Of a stretch of 64,000 nucleotides of DNA, positions 13,701-28,890 are shown one piece after another. The notes beneath the pieces were generated by a model. It ran no database searches and was not told the origin of the DNA. It saw nothing but the letters and a program-made list of their open reading frames with translations. Position 1 is the first letter of the stretch; every line of letters starts with the position of its first letter. The stretch is from positions 32,975,287 through 33,039,286 of the forward strand of contig OZ023273.1 of the NCBI GenBank assembly GCA_964007475.1. The letters are read 5' to 3'. Both the position numbers and the translations under genes were made by a program. This DNA comes from Hybos culiciformis. Taxonomy: Eukaryota; Arthropoda; Insecta; Diptera; Hybotidae.

Positions 13701-16700
13701 AAATAATAAAAATCGGTTCAGTGTTTTTACACAATAATGTTGAATACTAAAAAAAAGAAGCTTTTGCGGTAAATTTATGTTTTATTTATAAAAAGAATGG
13801 TTTTGTGTTTTGTATATAAATCATATACAATTCATATTAAATCATTTATAGACATGCTGAGTTTTTATTAAAAAACATAAATTAATAAAATTATCAAGGA
13901 AACAATATAATTAGTTAAAAAGTTTAATCTCTTTTATTATAAATTTTCTTTTTTGCTGAGTCTCTTAATAATTTTAACAAAGAAACAGGCAAAAAATACA
14001 AGCTATAAATTTTTGCGGTATACATACAACCGTATGTATAAGACTTAATAAAGGCTATGATTTTATTTATAAAACCGATTATTTTATGTTTATGAAAATG
14101 ATTTATTCTCATTTCATGATAATAGAGGAAGATCTTTTTTTTTCTTTTTGTTAATAAAGTGGTCTACAAAATATAGAGTTGAAAACTTAATAAAATTGTA
14201 TTTAACCAATTCTAAATGACGGATCAATCAAGACCATCAGAACCGCTGACTTAATTATTTACATTAAGAATTTAATGTACTTTGTCTGAAAATTAAAATT
14301 CACATGAAAAATATAATAATGAAGATTATTTTTCAGTTTAATAATTATTAAAAAAAAAAAAAAACATAAAAACTCGTCGGTGTATAAGAGATCTGCATAA
14401 TATACATAATATGCAAATTTTGATTATAAATAAAAAAATCCAATAAAATGTTAATGAGTTTAAAAAAAAAGTTCAAGGAAGCCACAGCTATAAACAAATT
14501 TCATTTTGAATTAATGACAAACATCCCATTGATTTAAAAAATAAAATAATGTAAAAATAAAACAAAATACCGCAAAGGTAGTAAAACGAATCAATCATAA
14601 TTATACTGATTTACTAATTTATTAAGATTTTAGCAAAATTTTTAACGAATCCGTGTCATTTTTAAGCATTGAAAAATGTATGTAGGTATATGACTGATTT
14701 TCACTCAAAAAAAAAACCTATCACAATAATGCAAGTTCTAAAATAAGTCAAGATCTACGTTGCAATGTCAATGAGTGCATAATCACACTAAATGAATAAT
14801 TTTATGTTTTCAAATATGAATTTTAATTTGCTTAAAAACCAGACGAACGGCTCAAAAAATGTAAATTGTAAATAAACAAATAAATAAAAGGTTTCAAGAT
14901 TCTGGTCGATAATTTTTTATTATATGAATAAAATTTCTTCTCCAGGCTCTTATTGGTTATTATTGGATACCCTGATGATAAAAAAAAAAACTAAAACTTC
15001 AATATAATTGCAAATTTAAAATTTATTCAATGACCCAATGATCTCTGATTTTTATAATCTTTAAAGATTTATGAACTTTAATGATTTTTCGAGGTTTGTA
15101 GCAACTCATCCTACGGTATAATAAATCTTTTGCTAAAATAAGAAATTATTTAAATACATATTTAAGGATTTTTAAATAAAAAAAACAATTTATTTTTTTA
15201 ATTCTTGAAATTTTTATTTATACCATTTTCTTTAATTAAAATCTTATTTATTAGCTTAGAGCAATAACCTTTCCATTTTTGTTTACTCATTTTGGTAAAA
15301 ATAAAATTAACTAAAATTTTAGAAAATTTCACAAAAAAAAAAATTTTTTTTTTTTTTTAAACTTTCATTTTCAATAAAAGCACAAATCTTACCATAACAA
15401 ATTTTTTTTTGCTTCATATTTTATTTAAAACCAAAAAAAAAACTTTTTTTATGGAATTTTAACACGTCCATGAAATTTCCAAAAATAAACAAACTATTAT
15501 AAATTAACATACAAAATAAAAAAAAAAATAAAAAAAATTATAAATATTTGCAATAAAAGTGAAAATCCAAAAAAAACAAAATAAAATAAAACATATATTT
15601 TGTTTTTTGTATAATTAAGTCTAATTTTTACAAAAAGGTTAAAATGTTAATTTTTTAAGTTTAAAGATGACAAGTTCAAAAAAAAAAATATACTTATATA
15701 TAATTCAAAATTTTATTAAAGCTCTTCAATAAAAAAAAAAAAAGTTTCAAACCCACGAAACGGAAACAATAAAAACAGTTTGACATTTTTCTTTTGTATT
15801 TCATTTTTAATGGGCTTCATTGTAAAAAAGATATAAATATATATTTAAATCTGTAATACATAATAAATATATATTATATATGTTTATTATATATTTTATT
15901 ATACATAATTTATTATTATGGTTGTAAAAGTTTATGTTTATTGAGAATCCAGGTCTAATCGAAAAATTTATTTTCTTTTCACAAGACTGTAACAAAAAAT
16001 AAGTTTTATAGTCAACCTAAATCCGAACGGATTTTTTTTACTTCCGGTATAATCTTTATTAAGAAACAGTCAGATAACTCAATTGATGTAATATGATGTA
16101 TACCACAGGCGATGGAAAATATTTTTTTCTTCTATTGATGTAAATATAGAATATTTTTTTCAGTTACTAATGGAATTTTTTTTTACTTCGAATGTAAACA
16201 AATTAAATCACTATTCTAATTTCACTTACTTTTGTAACAAATTTGCATTTTTTGTATGAATAAATTCGACTTGACATTCAATGTCTGAAATATTAAAATT
16301 TAATTCTTATTATAATGGTAATAAAACTTCTTTCCTTTAGAAACAAGTTTCTGATTGAATTCAATTTATGCTTGTTTTTAGAAACTAGAATTTGTCAAGG
16401 TGAAACAATTTGTCATTAAAAAATTAGTTCAAGTTCAGAGAGAGTTTTTAAAAGAAAAAAAAAAGACAAATTTAATTAATTTAAAATTTTTATCGAGATT
16501 TTATTAACATCATACTAATTTTAATTGAATTGAATTCAACATATTTAGTTTAATAATTAAAATTTCAGTAAGGAATACCATGTAAATTATATGAACATAC
16601 ATTATGCAAGTAACTTAGAACTTCAAGAAATATTATTGATCATGTAGATAATATTCTTTTTTATCAACAATAAGAAAAAATATTGTAGATAATTTAAAAT

Positions 16701-19607
16701 GCTTAAAATGAAAAAAATAACTATTGGAAATGTTTTTGCTTCTTATCTTACTTAAACGGTAGCCATCGACATAAAAAAATATCTAAAGTATAAAGTATTT
16801 CACTTTTTTAACAGAATCTGAATAGAAAAAAGTGTGTGCTAATGTTTACATCGATGATGGCTTTATATTGAATTTTTAGTTGGACATGATCCTATTGAGT
16901 GAATTATTTTTATTTGATGTTTTATTTTCCTGTAATACATTTTAAGTTTCTTGCACTTTCGATTTGAATTAAATAGAAACAAATTCAAATGTTAATTTAT
17001 TTTTCAATTAACTTAAAAGTGGGTTAAATAATATTCTTCTATGATGTTAAAGATATAAATACGAGGAAAAAAATCAAGAAGATTCATATTTTTTATTTTT
17101 TTTTAAATCAAAGATATACATAAATATTTCCCATGGTGATTGCGGTTTGGAGAAATGATATCCCAAAATAATGTTTCTAGATTAATAAAATAATATTATG
17201 TAGAATAATAAACAATTGTAAAATTATATGTTATTCAATTTACTATTATAAATACAAGAAAAAAAAAAGAAATTCAGAATTTATAATCTTGAAATACATC
17301 TTTGCGGCACAAATAATTGAAATTAATTTAATAGTATTATAACGAAAAGAAATTATTTAAAATGTTCATGGTTTTCGATTGAAAATTAGAATAAAATTTA
17401 AATTTTAAATTCTTTAATGTGGAACAAGTGATACTTTAGTTGGTGTAGGTAGAGAATATAGCTTTACTTTGGATAGAAAGGATGACTAAATTGAAGAAGA
17501 AGAAAAAGATTGGTTTTTGAATGAAAACAATTATTACCTGTGCACTTAAATTTAAGATGTTGATTTCCTTAATGTTTTAAAAGAAAACCGAAAACTAAAA
17601 AATCTTTCAGCATGTTAGAATTGAAATAAAAATTTGTTTTAGTAATTTTTTTAAGACATAAACTCAAAATCCATCTTAGAGTGCACGATTTAGTATATTT
17701 TACTCCAGATCAGATTCCAGGTCCAGATTATGGACAGATAAAAGACACTTAAGTTATTTCTAATCACTTAAGAGAAAAATATTAAAATTAAGAATGAATT
17801 TAGTAAAAACTCAGTTCAGCTCATCTCTTGCTTTTTATTTAGATGCGAACTTTTCATTATACTATTATAGCTAATTAAGATATGCTTAAATTTTCTTGCA
17901 AAAAACATTATGTATGCATAATAAAAGTGTAATTATATTAAAAATATTTTTCCGCTGTACTTATAGATTCATTTTCAAAGGTTCACACAATTATTCGTAC
18001 GTACAATTGTAAATAATAATAAACTTAATAAAAATTGAATCATACAGTTAAAATACTTAAAAACTTAAAATTAAAAAAAAAAGTGAAAATGAAAGTAAAA
18101 GTACTTACAGTATATGCAAAAAGTTAATTTTAAGATGTCATTAATTAAAATAAGCTTTAAATTTCATTATATGGGTATTATCCATGAAAATTTTCCAAAT
18201 TAAGGAAAAATCAGAAAAAAAACCGAATATCTTTAATGGTTATTAGGTATAAGGAAAAAAAAAGTTTTTAAAATTGCAATTTCATGCATGGAAACAATTT
18301 TAACGTTATAATTAAAACAAAATGTACAGAAAAAAAAAAACTAATTTATTTGTAATGATATTATTATTCATTCATAATATTAAAATACTCATATATAAAT
18401 TTTATGATAATTGCATTAAAAATTGATCAAAATGAAATTATAATTTTAAGTTATACCTGTCGTCAGCAAGTACCATTAAAATAATTTTCCACTTTATGTT
18501 ATTTAGAAAATATTATAATAGCATTTTAGATTTTATATAATTTTATGTCATAATAACAAAAATCATAATGCTATTACCTCGGCTATTAATTTTATTAGTT
18601 ATGTATAAAATATTTTTATGTAAGAATTATTCGAAAAATATAATTATTATATGAAAAACTATATAATAAAATTTTGGCTGTTAATAAATAATAAGAGCTT
18701 AATAAAAATAAAAAATAAAAAATTATAATGATCGGAAAATTATAAGATGACATATAAAAGTTAATAATATTGCAATTACTTAATATTATTTAATATAAAT
18801 TTAAAAATAAAATGTATTGTAACATTTTATTAGTTTTTATAGTTTTTTAAAACCATTTGATCATGTGATTAAATTTTTCTAGACAATTTTTTTTTTTTTT
18901 AGTTTTACGTTTTTTGAGATTTTCAACTTATTTTCTACATTAACTACCGAAAAATAAAAAAAAATTATTTTTAGCATCAAAATTATTCTTTAAGAAAAAT
19001 GGATTATTATGAGAAGAAATATTTTTTGAATGCAAAAAGGGAATAGGAATAGAATAGACCTCTTAAGCTTCAGTATTTTTTTTTTTTTTCAAATTAAAAT
19101 TTAAAAAAACCCGACCTGATATATTATCATTTACAATAGAGTTAACACAAAAAAATTGGTAGCGAGTTAGAAGACAATAATTTTACCCGGTGTCTAAAAT
19201 TTAAAACATAATATAATTTTGAAATTATAACAATTATCGCTATTAAATAATCAAAAATAAATTGAAAAATTAAAAATTTTAATCACATATAGCGTAATAT
19301 TACTACGATACTTAATTTTAAATTACATTTTTATCTGCAATAAATTTTCAACATTATTAATGTACTACTAACTATAATTTCAATAAATCTATGAAGCAAA
19401 ATGATAATAAGAAATAAAAAATTAAAACTATTCAAATAAAAGCTAAAAATTAAAACTTTTATATAAAATTTAATGAAAAATACTACGTTTATTTCCTTTT
19501 TTAAAATATTTTTGCACAATGCTTACATAATCAAAATCTATTAAGAGTGTTATGGATATTAGTTAGTTAAATTTTTATTAATTTCTTAGAGCTCTCTTGC
19601 ATGACTT

Positions 19608-19620
19608 CCCCCCCCCCCCG
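19608..19620. repeat. Poly-C run
   Basis: About eleven consecutive C bases, the only long C or G run in a window where A and T runs are everywhere. May reflect slippage or an assembly artefact. Confidence 0.6.
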
Positions 19621-20492
19621 AGACTTTTTATACGGTTTTTTTCCCAATGCGTTTAAATTTAAAAGTAAGAAAAGGAAAAATAATTATTTTAATTTAACTA
19701 ACAAAAAAAAAATTAATTTAAATAGAAACAAAATCTTTTTCTGAGCTTCTTTACTAAATTGATAAGCTTAAGAGGAAAAGATAAATCTCACAGCGTTCCT
19801 CAAAAGAATTTCTGGTAGTTAAAAATAAACCCCCAGGTGATAATTTTTTTTTAATTTATAGCTTCATTTGATCTAATTTTACTTCAAACATTTTTACTTT
19901 ATGACAGCTCCAGCTCTTTTAATTCAGAAATAAAAAATAAGTTTTTAGTCTTTGACAAGCCTATTTTATTTAATCATTGCATAGAAAATAGTAACACTGT
20001 TTGATAGATTGTACAGATCATATGCAATTTTTAACTTTTAATACAATTTATGATATGTAAAAATTTAATTCTTTATTAATGGGTAAACATAAAGTATAAT
20101 ATAAAAAAAAATTGATTAGTTTTGATGATTATATTGTTGAATACCTGTATATATGGCTTACAGGAAATTTTAAATACCGTGTGTTACATTGAAAAAGTGT
20201 TGCAATTTTTCAATCATAAAAATATTTCAAATTTAATGTTGAAAACTAAATAAAAAAAAATGAATAATGTTTTTAAACACCTTTTATCTGTGTTTATAAT
20301 AAAATAAAGGTTTTTCAAAAATTAAGAAATCAATTTATTAAAAAAATTTATACATACTTAAATACTTAAATGTTTAATCAAATACATTATGTATATATAG
20401 TATATCACATATTTATATATATTTAGCAGGTAATAAAACAGCGGGTGATAAACCTATGGTAAATTACAATATTTATGTAACGAAATGATAGG

Positions 20493-20591
20493 GGTCAATT
20501 TTGTTTTAACAAAGTTATCAGACCATATACCTAATATATGGTCTACTGCAACCAAAAAAATAAAATAAAAAACCTTATGGCAGAATTGACC
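20493..20591. repeat. Inverted repeat with a perfect central hairpin
   Basis: GGTCAATTTTG (20493-20503) is answered by an inverted copy with one difference (20581-20591). GACCATATA and TATATGGTC form a perfect 9-bp stem at 20521-20543. Confidence 0.35.
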
Positions 20592-22337
20592 TGTTGTGCA
20601 GGGAAAATTTTATTTTTAAATATACATATAAACATTTTCAGAGAATTTTATTTCTGTCCGGGTCTGAATGGTCTCTGTAGTATAATTAAAGTCTAAATGT
20701 ACTTATTATATTATTTCTATATAATTTCCTTTTAATTTAAATCACTATAATTGAATTTATAGTTTTAAGTATATTTAAGTAACAATTATTTTTATTTTTT
20801 TTTTATTTAATTAAATTTATTTATTTTTTATAATTATCTTTAACAATTTTTGCATTTTAACTTTTTGCCATTATTCTTCTCAAATGATCATTATTGCATT
20901 TTTGGCCAAAAAGAGCCCAGTTACATATATATAGTGTATATATTATCGAATAGATTTTTCCTAAACAGACTATCTTAGTTTTACAAGAATGACAGCTAAA
21001 AATTAAAAAAAATATATATACTTACTTATATACAAAAAACTGATGACTTTTCAATAAAAGGCATACGAATTTAACATATTACAAAAAAAAAACCCCAAAT
21101 TGTCATCATTATTTAATTTAGTAACAAAATCAAATAACCTTGTAAAATATGGTATATTGTGGACTCAAGAGTCAAGATACTTAATTTTTTTTTTGTTTTG
21201 GATTTTTAAGAGAAATGATATTGCAAATTTTTTTCATCATTACTGTATTGTTAAAAAAAATAAATAAATAATAATAAGTATTTTAAATATAAAATATATT
21301 CTTTCCAAATAAAGAAAAATTTCATGCTTTCTTGTTTCAAAAAAAAAAAAAAAGTTTATATTATGTATATATAATACTTATTAAATTTAAAATAATGAAA
21401 TAAATTAAAAAAATAATACAAATTCACACTTACTTTGTGTGAAATAAATCAAATGGAAATGGAAATATCGAAAAAAAAAAATAAATTAAAATTAAAATTA
21501 TTACATCAGTGAATGTCTTTTTGTAACAAAGAAATCTTAGTTAAAAAAAATAAAATAAAAAACATAATTTTAACTACTTGATTTTTTTTTTTTTCAAACT
21601 TAAGAAAGGAAAAAAAAATTAAAAAGCTTTAATGTAAAAAAAAAAAAAAAAATAGTAATTGGCATTAAAGACATGAGGACAACTTTTATTTTTAGCTTTA
21701 TACTATTTAGATATTTTTTTTTTCATTTTATTTCTTTCAAAACATTAAATAATTCATTGTAACATATTTTTATTTCAATTACGATTTTTTATTTTTTTTT
21801 TTGTCTATTTTGGTGAACACGATTTTATTATACTTACTAAGGCAAAAACATTAAAATAAAAATTAAAAAATTATCATAATGAAAAAATAATAATCAAGTT
21901 AACTTTATTATTATTATTATGCATTTTATATATTTTTTTTTTTTATTAATTTTTACGCAATTCATAAAAATAAACAAGAAAATCGGTAGTAGTAATGTTA
22001 TAATAGAAGTATATATTATGTACATAGTTTTTAGGTACTTTAAAAGTTAATTAATTTTCAAGAATTTTATTTTTTTTTTGTTTTTAAGTTTTTAAATATC
22101 TAAAGTGGTGATGCGATAATTATAGTGTTTTAAAATTTTAAGTGTAAACAAGGACAGAGCGTATACACTTTTTGATTTTTGTCCAAATCTTTGTAGTAGG
22201 TTATTTAAGTATAATTTATATTTATTATATTTATGTACCATATAATTGAGAGTTTACCAAATTCTTCAAATATTAAGTATTTTAAATGGTGGATAATTTT
22301 GTTGGTGGCAGGACATTTACAAATTTCTTACCTACTT

Positions 22338-22566
22338 ATATGAGCCGTTCTCTGCACAAATCGATTAACTTCACTTTTTGAAAAATCTTAAATTACAGTG
22401 TAAAAGCCTCGATTTTATATAAATTTTCCCAAACATTAAACGACAATAATTTTTATTTGAATTTATATTATAAAAGGAATTTTAAAAATCAATGCACATT
22501 ATTTCATTGCATTTCTCCATTTTTTTTTTTATGAAGTTAATCGATTTGTGCAATGAAGACTGTTTA
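22338..22566. mobile_element. Foldback element with 21-bp perfect inner inverted repeat
   Basis: TGCACAAATCGATTAACTTCA at 22353-22373 recurs inverted at 22532-22552. Outside it, the flanks (TATATGAGCCGTTCTC and an inverted CATATAAACAGTCTTC) still resemble each other, so the true ends are a little further out. The interior is AT-rich with no frame. An old MITE is the likely origin. Confidence 0.5.
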
Positions 22567-24710
22567 TATGTGGTTCTTGTTAGCAATGCCTTTCTTTGAT
22601 AGGTTTTTGGAAGTATGTACTTAAATTATTGTTTAACCGAAGGTAAGTGAAATATACATAAATGTACAAAAAATTAGTGTTCTTCACGATACTTTCATTT
22701 CTAGTGTTGGATAATTTAAGCGATTATATTTCGTAACATTTTCTTCGAATTTGTGAATCATTTTCAAAAAAAAAAAAATTTTAATAACTTTTTTAATTCC
22801 ATTTTGTCACCGAATTGAAAAATTTCAAAATTTCACTCTTTTATCACGATTTTATTTTGTTGATGGCTTGGTTGATGACGACAGTGTTGAGATGATGTGA
22901 CAAATATTATTAATAAAAAATTAATTTTTAATAACAAATTCAGATTATTATCCGGTTCGTAGAATTAATAATTAATCGAAATTTTCATATATAATTGGTT
23001 ATAAAAAAAATGCTTTAAAATCACTGATAACAGTGCATTTTTTTTTTAGTGCCATAATTATATTTTTTGATTAAAAATTATGTAATAAATCTGAATAAAT
23101 CACCAGAAAATTTCATTTCTGTTAATGAAATCTGTGACTAATTTTTCTTAAAAAAAAAGTAATAAATTGCAAAAATGTGGCCTAATAGTGTGGTGTAAAA
23201 GTGCAATAATTCAAGTCAAATTCGCGGAAAAAATAACAAAAATAGTTTTGTTTTAGTTGCAAAAAATAAAATAAAATAAAACATTTGAAAAGTTTTCCTT
23301 TTGTTTAAATTTCTTTAATAATTAACTTTAAAAAAACATAATTTTTTTTTTTATTTAATGCTTAAATGCACATACTATCTTTTCAATGGGTTCAGTATAT
23401 AAATTGAGAACACCTTAATCTTAAATTAAAATCTTAAAAACCAATGATTTTTTTTTGTGTCTCGAATGAAATTTTCATATCAAAATAATTTTAATTTATT
23501 GAATTATAATTAAAGTGTAAGTCGGCAATTTAAAAAAAAAAAAAAACATAATTTCTGTATAATTTTTTTCTTATTTCCAATTTCTTAACAAATTTTTGTT
23601 GAATAAGATAATTAAGTTATAACAAGTAACATAACCAGCAGCAGCATAAATTTGAATGACTGCAAAAAAAAAAAAATTTTAACATTGCATAACAATTTTA
23701 TTACTTAAGTCAATTAAATTTGGTGATTTTTGAAAGTGTTAAAATAGAGCAATTTATTTAATTAGGCTTAAGATAAAAAAAATTTCATATTAAAATTGAG
23801 TAAATACTATCGATAAAAAAAAAATGTAATGCCTAGCCCATTAGATAATTATTATCGAATTAAGTAATATATGGTAAAAAAATAAACCTAAATTTATTGA
23901 TGCCAAAAATTGTTTTTTTTTAAATAAACAATGACAGCGTTAAAAATTAGAAAAAAGAAAAAAAAAGTACTAGCTAGAGGTTAAGCAGCAGGATAATGTT
24001 ATTGGCATCATTTTACCAATTTATATACGCTTTTTTATATATATGCTGTTTCTTTTTTTTTTTACATATATATTTATTGTACAATGCACAAATTTAAACG
24101 CCGGTCGCGATAATATTGAAATATTAGACATTGTTATGTTTTATTTAAATGAAAAAAAAAAAAAAAAAAATACAAATACATGGTTTTTTTTTTTTTGGGT
24201 AAACATGCGTTGGCATTGTCTAAATTTTTAACTAATAATAGGTTTTCAACTAAACAAAAAAAAATAAAATAAAAATAAAAATACAAATCAATTAAAATAT
24301 ATATGTATACAAAAATCTGACAAAATAAACTGATGTGCCGATTAAACGAACATTCACATATGACCTTAAACTACATAAAAATTTAATATTAAAACATAAT
24401 AATTTATTATAAATGTAATATATTTAAGAAATATTCAGCACCGACGAAAAAAAATCTATTTTGATAATTAAATAGGTATGATTTTGTTTTTTATACTTAA
24501 ATATTAGCATTTCAAAAAATTAAAAAAAAAAAAAAGATGTGCAACATGAAACGTTTCACTGGGAAAATGTCGTAAAATTAAATAATTTTCGCTATAAGGA
24601 AAATATCGCATAAAATTGCGAGCCAAAAATATTTTTATTCTTTAACGAAATTGAAAGTAAGTGAATAATAATTTAAATTGCTTCAAAGAAAACTTTTAAT
24701 TAAATAATAC
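22567..24710. other. AT-rich noncoding
   Basis: Mostly homopolymer runs; no coding, RNA or mobile feature supported. Confidence 0.45.
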
Positions 24711-24927
24711 CATAGATTAAGAATACAGAAAGATGGGAAGCTTCATACAACATTTTTTCAGTCTTTTTTGGTATTTTATTGTGAAGGTGTTAGTAAAACT
24801 AAATAAAATTCTTTCCATACATTGATAATTATCACGTATTTTATTTTGTTTTACTAACACATTGACTTCAAAATACCAAAAATAATGTTGTATGAAGCTT
24901 CCCATCTTTCTGTATTCTTAATCTATG
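24711..24927. mobile_element. 217-bp foldback MITE
   Basis: The first 44 bases, starting CATAGATTAAGAATACAG and including AAGATGGGAAGCTTCATAC, recur as a perfect inverted copy at the right end. The arms stay similar, with small gaps, almost to the centre (both contain GTGTTAGTAAAAC). ATAATAC directly precedes the left end (24704-24710) and follows the right end (24928-24934), a 7-bp shared flank that may be a decayed 8-bp duplication. That and the CA...TG ends favour a hAT-type MITE. There is no coding potential. A transcript would fold into a long hairpin. Confidence 0.78.
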
Positions 24928-25789
24928 ATAATACCTATATGTAGTTAATATGAACTGCATCAATTATTAAATTCTATTTTTACTAATATTTCAAAATTAG
25001 ATGTTAGACAATTTTTATGGTCGAATTGTTGTGGCCTAATAAATTCGCAGAATGATTTTGAAATATGATCAATATCTGATGTCTGTGAAACTTAAGAGGC
25101 TTATAAGCCACATTCTTTTCTTATAACATGAATTTATAATATTTTACATTTAAATTGATTCATTAATTTTAATAAAATTTAAAGTAGAATTATTTGAAAA
25201 AAAAAAAATTAAAAAAAAAATAAAATGTCCATTTTGCTTCCTATATTAATGTTTTTTTCTTCGTACACTATTTATTAGTATATAGTTTAATAACAAAAAC
25301 TTTCATTTTACATATTAAATAATAATAAAAAAATTATAATATTACTTAGTTATTCGATGGAAAAATCATCCATGCCGAACCGTTCACAATATATTAACTT
25401 CCTGTTTTGACAAATGACACTAGAAATAAATCACTGGTGTAAAATAAGATGAAAAAGGCAAAAAAAAAAAAAAACAATATATAAATCCGAAAAAATTTGA
25501 AATCTATTATCTAACTTTCCAAAGGTAATGAAAATAAATTTCATTGAAAGTAAAATGCATGTGCAACTTTCAAATTATGAAGTATTAAGTAGTATACGTA
25601 TAATATTTTTTTTTTAAAGATTTATCTTAAATATTAAGATTTTTATATCTTGAGTACAAAGATAAAAAATCTTATAAATTACTAAAATATATATTTTATG
25701 CCACTCTAAATATTTCAGGTGCCACCTAAGAAAAAATATACTAAAATTTTGCACAGCTATAGGTTGAAAGCCTTAAAATAGTTTAACAA

Positions 25790-25966
25790 TTAGAGTACGA
25801 TTCAAATCACTTGACCAATCCGTTATGCAAAGCTTTCCGTTTCCATTACAACATTGCATGAGCTTTTTTTCTTAAATAATTTCCCCTAAATTCTGTATGG
25901 AATTTTGTAATGGAAAGGGAAAGCTTTGCATAATGGATTGGTCAAGTGATTTGAATCGTACTCTAA
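25790..25966. mobile_element. 177-bp foldback MITE with TA-flanked ends
   Basis: Arms of 62 bases (25790-25851 and 25905-25966) match in inverted orientation with two differences, starting TTAGAGTACGATTCAAATCA and including CACTTGACCAATCC and TATGCAAAGCTTTCC. The spacer is 53 bases. The outermost bases allow a TA target duplication (TA at 25791-25792 and 25964-25965), which suggests Tc1/mariner origin. No open frame. The high arm identity means recent insertion or conversion between the arms. Confidence 0.75.
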
Positions 25967-28890
25967 CATAAATGAAAGACGTGCTGAATTTTTGTAACTA
26001 GTTTCGTAGCATTGAGTTTTGAACTCATAAGAGTGCTAGAATAAGAACTCAATCCTCCTCAATTATTGTACTTCCATTAATTTAGTCTTTTTAGTCTCTT
26101 ATCAAAACGTTGACATTAGCAACGTATAACATGAAACCGTATTGCAAACTAAGTAAGATTTTTTTGAATATTGAATTTTTAATTTATAGTTTTATAATTC
26201 GTTATTGCACTCAAATTCATAATTTTGAGAAATATAAATTGTTACACGAATTAATTTTACAAAATCACAGAATAAATCACAGAAATCGACTGAAAACTCT
26301 ATTTCAAAATTAAATAATGCATAATAAGTATTTAGATTAGTTTTTGTGTTCTTTTTTTAATTAAAAATTCAAATCTGATGCACCCTCTCGTATTAATGAA
26401 TAAAAAATTTCGAAAATGAAGGCACAATTTCTATTCAAAAAAAAAAAAATTTAAATGGGAACAACTTGCTAAAAGAATTGTTTTGAAATAATTTCCTTTG
26501 AATGAATGGGAGTGGATAGTGTAATTTTATCAATTTTTTACGGAATTACAAAAATTATAAAAATAAACATTTTTAGGGAGAGATATATTTTTTTTTTAAA
26601 TAAACGTACATACAGTTTTCAGTATTGCATATTTATATCAACAATTGTATATATATATTACAGGTGAATGCATCAATTCATTTTAAGTAATAAGTATTTT
26701 AAAAATAAATAATTTTATAAATAAAATTTTAAGCAAAGCATTCAGTTTACTTATAGTTGAAAATTGTTTATAAAACAATATTCCTAATATGTACATTTTA
26801 ATAATATAAACATCTATGTTATGTACAATTTTCTTTAAATTTAAAATATGTATAATATATTATGCCTTCTAGGAAAATTGAAATTTTATAAATATTGTAT
26901 ATAAGTTGTGAGTACTTTGTGTATATGAAATCACAGAAAACGAATTATGATTATACGATTATAATAACAAAAACATTTTATGATTCATTTAATATTTATT
27001 TGCGTAATTTGAAACCATGTAATTAAAAATTGAAAGTATATTATGTAGGTATTAGAAGTCAAAACAAATAATAATACTTAAAATTAGTAGTTAGTTTTTG
27101 TTAAATTCAGATGCACATTTAAAAAAAAAAAAAACAAATTAAAGCTTAATGACCATAGCTTATATTTACATGATAAAAGCATTATTCTCCCTACAAAACT
27201 AATGCAATGTATATTTAATAGTAAAAGTGTTTCAAAATAGACGGAAATAATTTTTAATTGAGTGTTGAAGGCGTTTTAATTCGACATAAATTACAAATAT
27301 ATGTACCGTAGCTTCTATCAATATTTTCATATCAATTTTTTAAAACAAAACAAAATTTGTGTTTCTTAGATTAATTAAAGCATATAGTTAAGTAGAACTG
27401 ATTACATAATGTAATGTCACACAACATATACTTACTTTTTTATTATTTTTAAATATGTCTTATATATTTATGATGAATAGCAAAAATATTTCCATGGTTC
27501 GATAAATACCTTTCAATTTTTCATTCATCAAATTTTCACTTTTATTTATTTCGTAATTTTTCATCATTTTCAAGAAAAATGTCAATGACAAAGAGAAAAA
27601 TACGATAAAAAAAAGATAATTATAACCTTAAAGTTCCGGTCAAAGCACTAAAAATGGGTTGTTATAATATTATAATTATTTAGCTTTTAAAATTTGTAAC
27701 GAAAATTTTGTTCATTTTTTTTTATGTATATATTACAAACTTAGGCAAAGAATTCGACACTTCTCCATATCTTTGCCAATAATATTTATTAAATTTAGCT
27801 TTAATAAGTTGTTTAATTATATGTGTGACACCAATCACGGAGTAGAATTTTTTTGGCAACTTTCGAAGCTTCTAATTTTTTAAGAACTGAGCGAATATAA
27901 AATAATGTAAAGTCTAATAGAAAATTATGAAACACGATTCGAATGTAAAAAATAACCTTCGAATTAGAATGCATATTTATGGAATTTTGTAAGTTGAGAA
28001 TAGGATTTTCGTTGATTCTTACAAAAAAAAAAATAACCAAAAGTTAATCCTTTATGTACGTATTTTTGAGGTAATTTTATAATTTTTAAGTGTCAAACCC
28101 GCATTGTATAATAAGAATCCCACATCATGTTCACGGCTAGTACAAATATTTTTGGTCTTACACGATATTTTTCATTTCAAACCTAATTACAAAAATGAAA
28201 TTTTATTCATTTTCAATTAAAACAAAAATTCTGCTTACAATATTTCTTCAATGGACTCTCAAATGGAAGATAAGAAAATAAATCAAAATTGCATATGCAT
28301 GTTTTTCGATCACCGCGCACCGACAGGAAGGAAACCTTAATTTCACAATGCTTTTTTTGGTTATTAAATTTGTCAAAATATTGTAATTTTTGCTAATTTT
28401 ATCTATATACTTATATACTTATTGGAAAATATACATTTTTCATGGACACGTTCATATTAAATGAAAACAACTTTTGAACGTAAGTATAACATTTATTTTA
28501 GGTTTAACATGAAATTATTATTGTGAAAATTTTACAAATTTTATATAATTAAAGAACAAAATAAAAATTACATCTGTTAAAAATTATAATAATTTTATAA
28601 ATCAACATGCAATTTTTAAAAGCATCTAAATGTGGAAAAAATAAAATAAAAATAAAAGCGGTTTACTTTAACCTTGATTAATAGTGTTTATAAACTTATA
28701 TTTAAGACAAAAAAAAAATTGCATTTTTATTTTAGTTTTAATGAATGACAAGACATATAAAATTCTTATTGCTAGCTACATAGTTACTTAACTAATTTAT
28801 TAAATCATTAAAAATGAAAATAAAGATGATAATAAGTATCTTCGGTTAAAAGTAGAAAAACGAAATAAAAAATAAAATAAAAAATTAAGT

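Larger units (their letters stand above)
9591..22337. other. Long AT-rich noncoding stretch
   Basis: Twelve kilobases with only small hairpins (10704-10797, 20493-20591), poly-A and poly-T runs and one poly-C run. Short frames here are low-complexity. Interpreted as intron. Confidence 0.5.
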
